From: Bacteroidota bacterium | Lineage (GTDB): Bacteria; Bacteroidota; Bacteroidia; Flavobacteriales_D; Crocinitomicaceae | Assembly: GCA_006226425.1 (NCBI GenBank) | Contig: SBGX01000025.1 | Location: 40,907-104,906 of the forward strand | Direction: 5' to 3' | DNA: 64,000 nucleotides | Shown here: positions 27,832 to 36,017 of the stretch, piece by piece | Numbering within the stretch: the first letter of the stretch is position 1 | How the letters are laid out: each line of letters starts with the position of its first letter | Position numbers and translations under genes: made by a program | Notes under the pieces: model-generated | Seen by the model: the letters and a program-made list of their open reading frames with translations, nothing else | Databases searched by the model: none | Told to the model about the DNA's origin: nothing

Positions 27832-28407
27832 ATGATGCATGAAGAGATACTTAAGAATGCCTTTCGACCACTTTCTCTGGATAGAGAGAAGCATGCCCGC
27901 TTTTTTCAATGTTGGGAAGAAAGGGAATTTCCAAAAGGGAGTTACTTGACGGAAGCCGGGAGGACAGAACAGTTCTTTTATGTCGTGTTGCAGGGAGTTC
28001 AGGCGATCTATATTTTAACTCGGGAAGGGGAGAAAAAGGTGATCGGTTTTTCCTATGACGGTAGTTTTTCAGGCGTATATGATTCCTTTCTAAAAGAGAA
28101 ACCCTCAGCTTATTTTTTGGAAGCGATGACTCCTTCTCGTCTGCTGGCAATGAATAAAGTACAGTATGATCAATTGTTTGAGTTGTACCCGGAATTTGAT
28201 CGTTGGGGAAGACTGGTCCACCAGGAGCTGCTTATTGGACGCGTTCAACGAGAAATAGAGTTGATTACACTCAGTGCTAAGGAGCGTTTTCAAGTGTTTA
28301 TGGATCGCTGTCCGGAGCAATTGTTGCAAATTCCTCAAAAGTATTTGGCTTCCTATCTGAATATGACTCCTGAGACATTCAGCCGGATGCGAGCCTCCAT
28401 TTCTTGA
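27832..28407 (+). CDS. Crp/Fnr-family transcription regulator
   Basis: A 191-residue regulator from the ATG at 27832 (a second ATG follows directly). Residues about 20-120 form a cyclic-nucleotide-type beta-roll (FPKGSYLTEAGRTEQFFYVV, VIGFSYDGSFSGVYDSF). The C-terminal helix-turn-helix reads PQKYLASYLNMTPETFSRMR. The Arg of a true cAMP pocket and the N-terminal cysteines of an iron-sulfur Fnr are not evident, so the signal is unknown. Bacteroidota have many such regulators. Its stop codon lies within a perfect FNR-type palindrome in front of the next gene, which suggests autoregulated or direct control of that gene. Confidence 0.9.
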   Translation: MMHEEILKNAFRPLSLDREKHARFFQCWEEREFPKGSYLTEAGRTEQFFYVVLQGVQAIYILTREGEKKVIGFSYDGSFSGVYDSFLKEKPSAYFLEAMTPSRLLAMNKVQYDQLFELYPEFDRWGRLVHQELLIGRVQREIELITLSAKERFQVFMDRCPEQLLQIPQKYLASYLNMTPETFSRMRASIS

Positions 28408-28417
28408 TCTGGATCAA
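28404..28417. promoter_or_regulatory. FNR/CRP-type operator (TTGAT N4 ATCAA)
   Basis: TTGATCTGGATCAA matches the FNR consensus TTGATnnnnATCAA exactly, and the flanking C and G extend each arm by one base. It overlaps the stop codon of the Crp/Fnr gene and ends 46 bp before the DinB-type gene, so it probably controls that gene. No perfect second copy was noticed in other intergenic regions. Confidence 0.6.
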
Positions 28418-28463
28418 GAGAAAAAGGAAAAATGACCCGGACCTTTGTCTCAAAACAAAAATT

Positions 28464-29045
28464 ATGGGACTTGTACTAAGACCGGAGCAGCAGATTCAAC
28501 GAATCAATCGCTTGCTTCAACAACTGGAAGATACAGCAGCAAGGGACGCAGAAGTTTTGAAAAGCCGTGCGAAAAAGGATTCCTGGAGTCCGCTTGAAAT
28601 CATGAAACACATGTCGGTGGCCCATCAGGCCTATCAGGAAAAAATTCGAACTCAATTGTCCATGAAAACCGGACTGGGGGCATTAAAGTCAGAATTTCGC
28701 GCTGCAGGAATCCCGTCCTTTTTGATCAGACGTTTCCCACCGATTGAGGGGAAAATAAAATTGAAAATGAAAACCATGAAACAATTCGAGCCTCAATTGC
28801 ATCTGTCCGAGATGAATGAAACAGAGCTTCGGGAAGTCGTTCAGGAGTTAAAGGACTGTTTGGAAGAACTGAAATCCTGGGTGCATACCTACCGCACCGA
28901 AACCATTTCGCTCAGCAAGTTTAATTCGGCTATCGGGGCAGTTGTACGCTTCAATATTCCTGAGGCCTGTGAGTTTATTTTGTGCCACAACGAACGACAC
29001 TTTTTTCAGTTGGACCGGGCAATGAACAAAAAAGAAGGGACTTAG
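28464..29045 (+). CDS. DinB-superfamily protein
   Basis: From the ATG at 28464 the protein has 193 residues; the frame is open further upstream but overlaps the Crp/Fnr gene. It has the four-helix bundle pattern of DinB/YfiT proteins: DSWSPLEIMKHMSVAHQAY with a His near 54-58, and HNERHFFQLDRAM near the C-terminus, giving the His ligands of the usual metal site. Relatives transfer thiols or act as metal hydrolases; the substrate is unknown. An FNR-type palindrome upstream suggests control by a Crp/Fnr protein, perhaps its neighbour. Confidence 0.82.
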   Translation: MGLVLRPEQQIQRINRLLQQLEDTAARDAEVLKSRAKKDSWSPLEIMKHMSVAHQAYQEKIRTQLSMKTGLGALKSEFRAAGIPSFLIRRFPPIEGKIKLKMKTMKQFEPQLHLSEMNETELREVVQELKDCLEELKSWVHTYRTETISLSKFNSAIGAVVRFNIPEACEFILCHNERHFFQLDRAMNKKEGT

Positions 29046-29046
29046 T

Positions 29047-29523
29047 TTAGCCACCCAAGTGGGCCCTTCGACTACTGATTTCCTGAAAGATACTGATCCA
29101 GTGTTGGGCATTTGCAATTTGTCCTGGTGAGAGCAGACCTTGTTCCCGTTGTTGAAGGAATTGATGCATATTGACGCGGTGAGCCCCGATGCGCTGTTCT
29201 AGCCAATTGAGTTGGTCGAGGTTCATTTCTCCGATGTCTCTTTCCTGCCTTAGTCTACGGGACAAGGCTCCGGTACTGGCCATGACGATAGGAACGGAAA
29301 ATGAAGTTCGTTGAACAAAACCAGGGTGATCCGGAGCTTTTGGCTCCTTAAATTCAGCTGCCAGAGATTTGATTCTGTGCAATTGTTCTGAAACATTGGA
29401 GTCTGCAGTCTTTTGAACTTTTCGCTGAGTGGTGTTCTGGATCCGCTGATCATTTGGAGTCTTTAATCCCTTTGTTTCAGGTGTTTTGACCAGCTTTTCA
29501 TTTGCTTGAATCTTTCGTTCCAT
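29047..29523 (-). CDS. Hypothetical protein paired with phosphoesterase
   Basis: A 158-residue protein starting 3 bp after the stop of the phosphoesterase, so it is surely co-transcribed and coupled. The first ~45 residues are Lys/Gln/Thr-rich and look disordered (QNTTQRKVQKTADSN). The rest is mostly helical and amphipathic (MNLDQLNWLEQRIGAHRV; SPGQIANAQHWISIFQEI). There is no signal peptide, membrane helix or family I recognise. It could be a chaperone, an immunity-like protein or an accessory subunit for the phosphoesterase. Confidence 0.7.
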   Translation of the reverse strand: MERKIQANEKLVKTPETKGLKTPNDQRIQNTTQRKVQKTADSNVSEQLHRIKSLAAEFKEPKAPDHPGFVQRTSFSVPIVMASTGALSRRLRQERDIGEMNLDQLNWLEQRIGAHRVNMHQFLQQREQGLLSPGQIANAQHWISIFQEISSRRAHLGG

Positions 29524-29526
29524 GAC

Positions 29527-31098
29527 TTACATTTTTTTGATTTCTTTTTCCATCATGGACATGATCTTGCGAGCGGCTTCGTTCATATGATCCATGTGTT
29601 CGATGCTTTGGAAATGCTCTTCATAGAGTTCACGGAAACGCTCTTTGGGGAAGTCGTGATGGTCAATGACCCGAGCAAAACAACGATGCATGACCATCCA
29701 TTGAAGTTCACTGGGTGGGGAGGGTTTATCACTTTTGCAGGTATCGCTGATCGGATTCGCTATCTGGACGTTCAGACGTGCCTGTTCCGGAGTGAGGGTA
29801 ATTGCCTCCTCGAAGGTAGCTGCCCGATGCGTGCGTGTCCCCAATTTCCACTGTTCCTTCGGAATCTCCATGAGTTCCAAAATAGTGGCTAGTACCGAAG
29901 TGTGGTCGAAAGGCGCTCCATTCTGAGATCGGACAAGAGTCTTTTCCTCAATGAGTGGTGAGACCAGAATGAGGGGGACTCGAACACCTAGGCGATTGAA
30001 CTCGAAGTCTTTTTCCTTTTTTTGGGGTACAGGTGTTCCGTTGCTCAAATCCTCCCAGGGTGGGGCGATGTTTTTGGTTGGAGGTGTTACATGGTCATAG
30101 GTACCGCCGTGTTCATCAAAATTGATTATGAAAAGCGTTTGAGACCAGGCTTCCTGGTTGGATTGCAGCGCTTCGTATAGCTTATGTAAAAATTGTTCTC
30201 CACAACCGACATTTCCCGGGGGATGATAGTCATTTCCATTGTAACCGATTCCGAACTCTTCCAAAAACCAGGCCGGTTCAATAAAGCTGAACTCAGGAAG
30301 CGTTCCTTCCCGGGCTTGTTGCATGAAAGTATCAATGGTTTGGAAATGATGCTTGCTTTTTTTTCCGAGAGTTGGCCAAAAGAGATCTTGCGTAAAACAA
30401 TATTCGAAAGGCCACATGGAAACTGGCCAGGTATGGTTGTAGTATATTTTCCAGTCATGTCTGGGCCTTCCATCTGGTCCCAGGTCAGAATCAATGACAT
30501 CCCATATGGTACGCTGATTGAAAGTAACATCCAGTGCCCATTTTTCAACTTCCCCGAAGGAATTATTGACCCAGGCCTCCAGAATGTGGGGAGAGTAATA
30601 GTTGTATCCAATCGAGTTTCCTGTTGCGGCAAAGGCTCGATTACAATTAGTTTGCGTCGGAATTGAGGAAAAGTAGGTGTCTGAGACTCCGAATTTTTTG
30701 GCCAGGCTGTTCAGTACAGGCAATGATTCTGGGGTATAGCATTCCATGATCTCTTTTGGGTTTTTGCTCTTCGTCGTGGCAAAATCCTGATAAAAACCAC
30801 CCATTTCAACACAATTCGTAACAGCAATCTGTCGCTGTACGTACTGAAATTCTTCGTGTGGATCTTCCGCTGGAATCTGCTGTCCCTGGGAAAGCCCGAT
30901 TTTACTAGCGAGAATGTAGCCACCCTTGCCATCCGGGTTGAAAAAGGGCCCATTGTTATTCAGACCGTTGTAAGGATCTGTATTTGTTTTGGGAATAAAA
31001 TTGCTGGGCTTGTCCTGATCGTACAACCACCCCAGTACATGGTCCAGGGAACGGTTTTCCAGCATCAGATACACGATGTGCTTGATATTCTTTTTCAC
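29527..31098 (-). CDS. Phosphoesterase of the phospholipase C/acid phosphatase family
   Basis: A 523-residue protein of the phosphoesterase family that includes bacterial phospholipase C and AcpA. Motifs are HIVYLMLENRSLDHVLGW at the very start (nucleophile region), an Asp/His/Glu cluster (EDPHEEF), IPTQTNCNRAFAATG, and INFDEHGGTYDHVTPP plus GVRVPLILVSP towards the end, which supply the metal and phosphate ligands. Family members hydrolyse phosphocholine lipids or phosphomonoesters. There is no signal peptide: the catalytic motif begins within ten residues. It is therefore cytoplasmic, or exported by a signal-independent route. It is divergent from the second Crp/Fnr gene. Confidence 0.88.
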   Translation of the reverse strand: MKKNIKHIVYLMLENRSLDHVLGWLYDQDKPSNFIPKTNTDPYNGLNNNGPFFNPDGKGGYILASKIGLSQGQQIPAEDPHEEFQYVQRQIAVTNCVEMGGFYQDFATTKSKNPKEIMECYTPESLPVLNSLAKKFGVSDTYFSSIPTQTNCNRAFAATGNSIGYNYYSPHILEAWVNNSFGEVEKWALDVTFNQRTIWDVIDSDLGPDGRPRHDWKIYYNHTWPVSMWPFEYCFTQDLFWPTLGKKSKHHFQTIDTFMQQAREGTLPEFSFIEPAWFLEEFGIGYNGNDYHPPGNVGCGEQFLHKLYEALQSNQEAWSQTLFIINFDEHGGTYDHVTPPTKNIAPPWEDLSNGTPVPQKKEKDFEFNRLGVRVPLILVSPLIEEKTLVRSQNGAPFDHTSVLATILELMEIPKEQWKLGTRTHRAATFEEAITLTPEQARLNVQIANPISDTCKSDKPSPPSELQWMVMHRCFARVIDHHDFPKERFRELYEEHFQSIEHMDHMNEAARKIMSMMEKEIKKM

Positions 31099-31228
31099 GT
31101 TTTTAGGTTTTTACACAAAATGGCCAAAAATTTTGATAAGACTCGTCTATAAACGTTTGAAAACGAATAAAACAAAAGAAATGATGATTGTATCGAAGTA
31201 CGTTGCAAAAGGATTAACTTTGACAAAG

Positions 31229-31807
31229 ATGAAATCCGCAGTCGTCCAATTTTTAAGCAACTTTTCTGAACTTGATGAATCGGAAAGAAACCTCATTGCT
31301 GAAAAACTAACGTTCAAAGAGTTTTCGAAAGGATCTGTATTGGTGGAAGCAGGGAGTGTTCCTCAGGCATGTTACTTTGTGCTGAAAGGGTGCATTCGCC
31401 AGTATCATGTTGATTCGGAGGGAAATGAAAGGACTACTGCTATTTACGCGGAAGATGACGGAGCAGTTTCGAGCAATGATTACGTAAATCAAAGTGCATC
31501 CAAAAGTCATTTGGTCTGCGTGGAGGATACCCTTGTACTACTTGGAAATCCGGAAAAAGATGAAGCGATGTATGCGGAATTTCCCAAGTTGCGGGAGATC
31601 ACAAATTCGATGATCGAACAAAACCTGGGGAAAACCAAAGAAGATTTTGCCAACTTCGTGTCATCGAGTCCGGAGGATCGCTATTTGAGTCTTCTGGAGA
31701 AACGGCCTCACTTGTTCAATCGGGTTCCATTGCATCAGTTAGCAAGTCTGATAGGTATCACGCCGGAATCCATGAGCCGGATCAGGAAACGTTTGGTGAA
31801 GAAATAG
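31229..31807 (+). CDS. Crp/Fnr-family transcription regulator
   Basis: A regulator of 192 residues from the ATG at 31229, the usual length in Bacteroidota. An ATG pair at 31181 would add 16 residues and cannot be excluded. It has a beta-roll (KGSVLVEAGSVPQACYFVL, then GCIRQYHVDSEGNERTTAIY) and a C-terminal helix-turn-helix (VPLHQLASLIGITPESMSRIR). The inducing signal is unknown. It is divergent from the phosphoesterase, and its 3' end overlaps the convergent DUF4386 gene by 26 bp; this pairing with DUF4386 proteins recurs in the phylum and may reflect regulation. Confidence 0.9.
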   Translation: MKSAVVQFLSNFSELDESERNLIAEKLTFKEFSKGSVLVEAGSVPQACYFVLKGCIRQYHVDSEGNERTTAIYAEDDGAVSSNDYVNQSASKSHLVCVEDTLVLLGNPEKDEAMYAEFPKLREITNSMIEQNLGKTKEDFANFVSSSPEDRYLSLLEKRPHLFNRVPLHQLASLIGITPESMSRIRKRLVKK

Positions 31808-32363
31808 GAATTTTTCCTCCTCGAATCAGGAGCCAGCAAGCAAAGCCCAATTCTCCGAGAATCATGGGGCCCATGAAAAGAAATTCCAGCAATTTTTTCT
31901 GAGCAGTGAAGAAATCAGAAAGATAGGGTCCAAGATAAATGAGGAAATATCCAACTCCCGCAACCATCATCAGCACTCCGATGATTCTGGTCCAGATCGA
32001 GGGCTGAAAGAAAAGTAATCCCAATGAGAACAGGTGGATTCCAAAGATGATCAGGCCCTTACCCCAAGTGTCAAAAAAAGAATCCGTGCTCCCCTGAAAC
32101 AGAGCAATGATAGCTAGTCCTAGAATGCCACTATACAGGAGTCTGGACCAGGAACTAAAGAGGGCTAGTTTCCGCTGCTGATGTTTGAATAATTCAAATA
32201 CCCCGGCCGAAACAATGAGGTCCAATAGAAAAATGAGTATCCAGCTAATCAAAGCGGCTGATGACTCTGTTTTCGAGTTTGTGTTACTCATAGCGAATCC
32301 GGCAAGGATGGCCATACTAATAATGGATCCTCCGGTAATTCTTGCAATCGTCTTGGTATTCAT
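31782..32363 (-). CDS. DUF4386-family membrane protein
   Basis: A 193-residue protein with about six membrane helices (ARITGGSIISMAILAGFAM; ISWILIFLLDLIVSAGVF; LLYSGILGLAIIALF; IFGIHLFSLGLLFF; IIGVLMMVAGVGYFLIYL; GPMILGELGFACWLLI). The start TKTIARITGG and end MILGELGFACWLLIRG are typical of DUF4386. Function unknown. It overlaps the end of the Crp/Fnr gene. Confidence 0.8.
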   Translation of the reverse strand: MNTKTIARITGGSIISMAILAGFAMSNTNSKTESSAALISWILIFLLDLIVSAGVFELFKHQQRKLALFSSWSRLLYSGILGLAIIALFQGSTDSFFDTWGKGLIIFGIHLFSLGLLFFQPSIWTRIIGVLMMVAGVGYFLIYLGPYLSDFFTAQKKLLEFLFMGPMILGELGFACWLLIRGGKIPISSPNVS

Positions 32364-32418
32364 TTGTCTCTTGTTTTAATGATTGAACAAAAGTAGCTGG
32401 AGGATGAGGTGAGAAACC

Positions 32419-32432
32419 TTGACTTTAGTTAA
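32419..32432. promoter_or_regulatory. Imperfect Crp/Fnr-type palindrome
   Basis: TTGACTTTAGTTAA: arms TTGAC and GTTAA with a four-base centre, one mismatch from symmetry. It lies 27 bp upstream of the -7 box of the TonB receptor gene, where an activator could replace a poor -33 box. It could also serve the divergent DUF4386 gene. Confidence 0.4.
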
Positions 32433-32459
32433 GAAATGTAGTGAGCATCGGAAGAGTGT

Positions 32460-32467
32460 TATCTTTG
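32460..32467 (+). promoter_or_regulatory. -7 box (TATCTTTG) of the TonB receptor gene
   Basis: TATCTTTG fits TAnnTTTG and lies 22 bp before the receptor's ATG. The -33 position shows no TTTG; the palindrome at 32419 lies just upstream. Confidence 0.55.
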
Positions 32468-32489
32468 TATCCACTTGAGAGCCACACCC

Positions 32490-34853
32490 ATGATACAAAA
32501 ATTTTGTTTGTTTTTCCTTTTTGGGGTTTTATCCGTTCAGTCCTTTGCACAAGTGAAGGTGAGTGGCCGGGTGTTGGACAAAAGCTCGGATGAAGCCTTG
32601 GTGTATGCCTCAGTCATTTTAAGAGGAGCCATTGGACAGAAACCTTTTGCCGGAGTTACCAGCGATGAGTCCGGGAAATTCAATATCCAATCGGATTCGG
32701 CGTTTTTTACCTTGGAAATCAGGGTGTTAGGCTATGAGTCCTTGGTGATGGATTCGTTGAAGGGAAGTAATGGAAGTCTGGCTCTGGGAGATCTCAAGAT
32801 GAGTCCTTTGGACAAGTTATTACAAGAAGTAACGGTGCGCCAGGAAAAATCCATGACAGAGTTTCGCTTGGATAAACGCGTCTTTAATGTCGGTCAGGAC
32901 ATTAGTTCATCTGGAGCAAGTGCGCTGGAAGTACTTAACCACGTTCCTTCTGTAACAGTGAGCATTGACGGGATTATTTCCCTACGGGGAAGTGCGGGAG
33001 TGCAGATTCTTATTGACGGAAAACCATCGGTTATGTCAGATGACCCGGGAAAGGCATTGGGAACAATTACGGCTGATATGATCGAACGGGTAGAAGTGAT
33101 GACAAACCCCTCGGCCAAATATGAGTCGGAAGGAACTTCGGGAATCATTAACATTGTCTTGAAGAAAGAAGAAAAAAAGGGGCTGAACGGTTCTTTTTCA
33201 GTCAATACTGGCTGGCCCCACAATCACAGTTTTGGCATCAGTTTGAACCGCCGGACGGAACACTTCAACCTGTTTACACAAATGGGAGCGGGTTACCGTT
33301 CGCTTCCAAGGTACAATAAGGGGACCAACCGGAACTTACTGGACAGTACGGAAATCATCAGTGATGGGATCAATTATCGGAATGAGCAATTTTACAATGT
33401 GACTCTGGGAACGGACTATCACGTCAATAAGTACAACGTAATTACGCTTTCTGGAAATTTCGCCTATGAAATAGAACAACAGCCATCTGAAACGAACTTT
33501 ACGCAGTCTGTTTTGGGGCAAACAAAAATATCGGAATGGACCCGAACCGAGGTTACCGGGGCCTTAAACCCGAAGTATCAATATGATCTGCAGTACAAAA
33601 AGACTTTTCGCGATACGGTCGAGCACACATTGTTGTTTAGTACACTGGGTCGCTTTTTTGGAAAAGAACAGTCTTCGGATTTCTCCAACAGAACGACTTT
33701 TGGAAACGTGGTCTATGACCCACAACGAACCAAAACAAACTTCAAGCAGGCGGACTACACTTTCAAGCTGGATTATAACAAACCCTTTCGCAAATATTAC
33801 ACCCTGGAAAGTGGTGCTATGTACAACATGAACGATGTGGGAAACAACTATGAAGTTCAGGATGAAGTGAATGGAAGTTTTGTAACAGATAGTGCCCTGA
33901 CCAATCATTTCATTTACAAGCAAAATGTATTGGGAGTGTATTCCACGGGTTCCTATGAAGGAAAAAAATGGGGACTTAAGTTGGGATTGCGCATGGAAAA
34001 CACCGATTTAAAAACGGAACTTGTGACCACGGGGAGAACGGACAATCAGAACTACACCAACTTTTTCCCAACTTTGCACACCTCGTACAAAATCTCCAGA
34101 AGGATTTCGTTTCAGGCAGGTTATTCGCGTCGGGTGTACCGCCCCAGACTATGGGATTTGAACCCCTTTTTCAATATTTCGAACAACTTTAATGTGCGTC
34201 GGGGAAACCCGGAATTGCTTCCAGAGTTTACAGATTCCTATGAGTTGACAAGTATCTATATTTTTGAGAAAATCAGTATGAATCTGGGGGTTTACTACCG
34301 CTATACAGATCAAACGATTGATCGGGTGTCTTTGTTTGAGAACAATGTGAACACGGTACTTCCCATGAACATTGGAACCAATGGAATCACTGGGGTCGAA
34401 TTTAATGCCAAATATACCCCAGTCAAGTGGTGGGTGATCAGTGGCGACATGAATTACAATCTTTTCAACCGAAAAGGAGAATTCCAGGGTCAGAGCTTTG
34501 ATTTTAACGGAGATAAATGGCAGGGGAAACTGATGTTTAAATTCAAGTGTACCAAGTCGATTGACCTTGAACTTACTGGAAACCATGAATCAGGCTTCAA
34601 AACAGTTCAGGGAACCCGGGCACCGATGACCTATTTAGATTCCGGGGTGCGAGTTAAGTTGATGAAGGGAAAGGGAATTATCAATCTAGGAGTTCGTGAT
34701 GCTTTTGCTTCTCGAATTGAAAAAACAACCGTAGATCAAACTACTTATTACCTTTATACGGAAAGTACAAGAGGCCGCTTCCTGACTTTTGGATTTAGTT
34801 ATGGATTTGGAAAAGGGGAAGCAATGACCTATAGTGGTCGAAGACCCCATTAA
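32490..34853 (+). CDS. TonB-dependent outer-membrane receptor (OMP_b-brl_3 type)
   Basis: From the ATG at 32490 the receptor has 787 residues; a TTG five codons earlier is less likely. A signal peptide ending SFAQ is followed by a carboxypeptidase-regulatory-like domain (VSGRVLDKSSDEALVYASV, about 22-105). A plug domain follows (SALEVLNHVPSVTV, VQILIDGKPSVM, IERVEVMTNPSAKYESEGTS), then the C-terminal 22-strand-type barrel of the outer membrane beta-barrel family 3. No SusD partner follows, so it is not a glycan-uptake pair. It may import a metal complex or a small compound. Possible control by Crp/Fnr-type binding upstream. Confidence 0.92.
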   Translation: MIQKFCLFFLFGVLSVQSFAQVKVSGRVLDKSSDEALVYASVILRGAIGQKPFAGVTSDESGKFNIQSDSAFFTLEIRVLGYESLVMDSLKGSNGSLALGDLKMSPLDKLLQEVTVRQEKSMTEFRLDKRVFNVGQDISSSGASALEVLNHVPSVTVSIDGIISLRGSAGVQILIDGKPSVMSDDPGKALGTITADMIERVEVMTNPSAKYESEGTSGIINIVLKKEEKKGLNGSFSVNTGWPHNHSFGISLNRRTEHFNLFTQMGAGYRSLPRYNKGTNRNLLDSTEIISDGINYRNEQFYNVTLGTDYHVNKYNVITLSGNFAYEIEQQPSETNFTQSVLGQTKISEWTRTEVTGALNPKYQYDLQYKKTFRDTVEHTLLFSTLGRFFGKEQSSDFSNRTTFGNVVYDPQRTKTNFKQADYTFKLDYNKPFRKYYTLESGAMYNMNDVGNNYEVQDEVNGSFVTDSALTNHFIYKQNVLGVYSTGSYEGKKWGLKLGLRMENTDLKTELVTTGRTDNQNYTNFFPTLHTSYKISRRISFQAGYSRRVYRPRLWDLNPFFNISNNFNVRRGNPELLPEFTDSYELTSIYIFEKISMNLGVYYRYTDQTIDRVSLFENNVNTVLPMNIGTNGITGVEFNAKYTPVKWWVISGDMNYNLFNRKGEFQGQSFDFNGDKWQGKLMFKFKCTKSIDLELTGNHESGFKTVQGTRAPMTYLDSGVRVKLMKGKGIINLGVRDAFASRIEKTTVDQTTYYLYTESTRGRFLTFGFSYGFGKGEAMTYSGRRPH

Positions 34854-34892
34854 GCATACGCGCATATTGGGAGTCTTTCGGGAATAGGGTCC

Positions 34893-35909
34893 ATGGAGGC
34901 TTCATTGATTGATATTGATTGGAAAGCCATGAGAAAGGAATTTTTAGAAAACACCTCCCTGATTAGGTACTCCCTGGATTTTTTTGACCGAAAAGTCTGT
35001 GAAGATGAAAAAGAAGTAAATCTGGGTAGGAATGACGAAACAATTAACTGGCTGAATACTTATGGTCTTGATTATCAAGAAGAGTCCAGAAAGATCATTC
35101 ACCAGGAAAATCTGGATGATTTTTTGATGAAACTACTGGCAGATCGCGAGCATTCTAACAAAGTGATTGAGCTAGATCCGGTCTTGTTTATAGCCATTCG
35201 GGTGTTGAAGACGGATGAACCTGTCTTTAGTTCGGAACAGATGTTTTTCATCGCTTCCATGGATTTCGTGTGGAGTATTCAGGAGCGCCATGGGGACTAT
35301 TTTAACTGGATTCGAGAGCGACTGGAGATGAATGTGGGAATCATCCGGAAGAAAAAAGCTGATTATTTGTTATTCCTCATCCTGGAATCCATCATTGACA
35401 ATTATCAGTTGGCGTACCAGAAGAATGCCGTATTGAGCGGGAGCAAAGGAAATTTGTCGGAGATCAAACCTTCACCGGAGTTTACGGCCCAAATTGAAAG
35501 TAGAAAAGAGGAGCTATTTAATTTTCAGCGGGCATCAACAAGCCTTCGAGATACGATTGTTAAGTTGGAAAAAGTCGAAATAGACGACTTCAATGCCAAT
35601 TATTTTAGCGAATTGAAAGAACAGATTAGCAATTTGATTACGGATATCGAATTTGAGTTACAGGGTCTGGAAAGCAAATTGAACCTCATCTTTAGTATTC
35701 AGGGACATCGCTTGAATGAGGTGATGAAGATGCTAACCATTTTTTCGGTGATTTTCATTCCCCTGACTTTTTTGGCCGGGATTTATGGGATGAATTTTAA
35801 ATACATGCCGGAATTGAATACGAAGTATGGCTATTTTGTCCTACTTGGGGTGATGGCCCTGGTGACCCTGATTAGTATTTGGTACTTTTCGCGCAAAAAG
35901 TGGTTTTAA
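34893..35909 (+). CDS. corA: CorA-family Mg2+ transporter
   Basis: A 338-residue protein with a cytoplasmic alpha/beta domain and long helix (RASTSLRDTIVKLEKVEIDD), then two C-terminal membrane helices. The loop signature YGMNFKYMPE follows the first helix (about residue 302), the GMN motif that forms the selectivity entrance. It forms a pentamer carrying Mg2+ (or Co2+/Ni2+) across the inner membrane. It precedes the TrkH gene with a 108-bp gap that holds its own -7 box, so the ion-transport genes cluster without forming one obvious operon. Confidence 0.92.
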   Translation: MEASLIDIDWKAMRKEFLENTSLIRYSLDFFDRKVCEDEKEVNLGRNDETINWLNTYGLDYQEESRKIIHQENLDDFLMKLLADREHSNKVIELDPVLFIAIRVLKTDEPVFSSEQMFFIASMDFVWSIQERHGDYFNWIRERLEMNVGIIRKKKADYLLFLILESIIDNYQLAYQKNAVLSGSKGNLSEIKPSPEFTAQIESRKEELFNFQRASTSLRDTIVKLEKVEIDDFNANYFSELKEQISNLITDIEFELQGLESKLNLIFSIQGHRLNEVMKMLTIFSVIFIPLTFLAGIYGMNFKYMPELNTKYGYFVLLGVMALVTLISIWYFSRKKWF

Positions 35910-35986
35910 CCTCCCGGTCCGAATTGCCTGTTTCGGCAAGAAATTGAACTTCGGAAACAGTTCAGACATCAGTTACTATAAATTCC

Positions 35987-35994
35987 TAACTTTG
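35987..35994 (+). promoter_or_regulatory. -7 box (TAACTTTG) of trkH-trkA
   Basis: TAACTTTG fits TAnnTTTG, 23 bp before the TrkH start. The -33 region is not convincing. Confidence 0.5.
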
Positions 35995-36017
35995 TAGAGA
36001 ACAGAGGGGTTTCCGAA

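Noticed and set aside
30126..30666. Open frames on both strands within the phosphoesterase gene
   Set aside because: All overlap a conserved enzyme in another frame, with no start context or motifs of their own.
35928..35960. Inverted CTGTTTC...GAAACAG between corA and trkH
   Set aside because: A loop of about 19 bases and no T-run make a terminator unlikely; could be chance.
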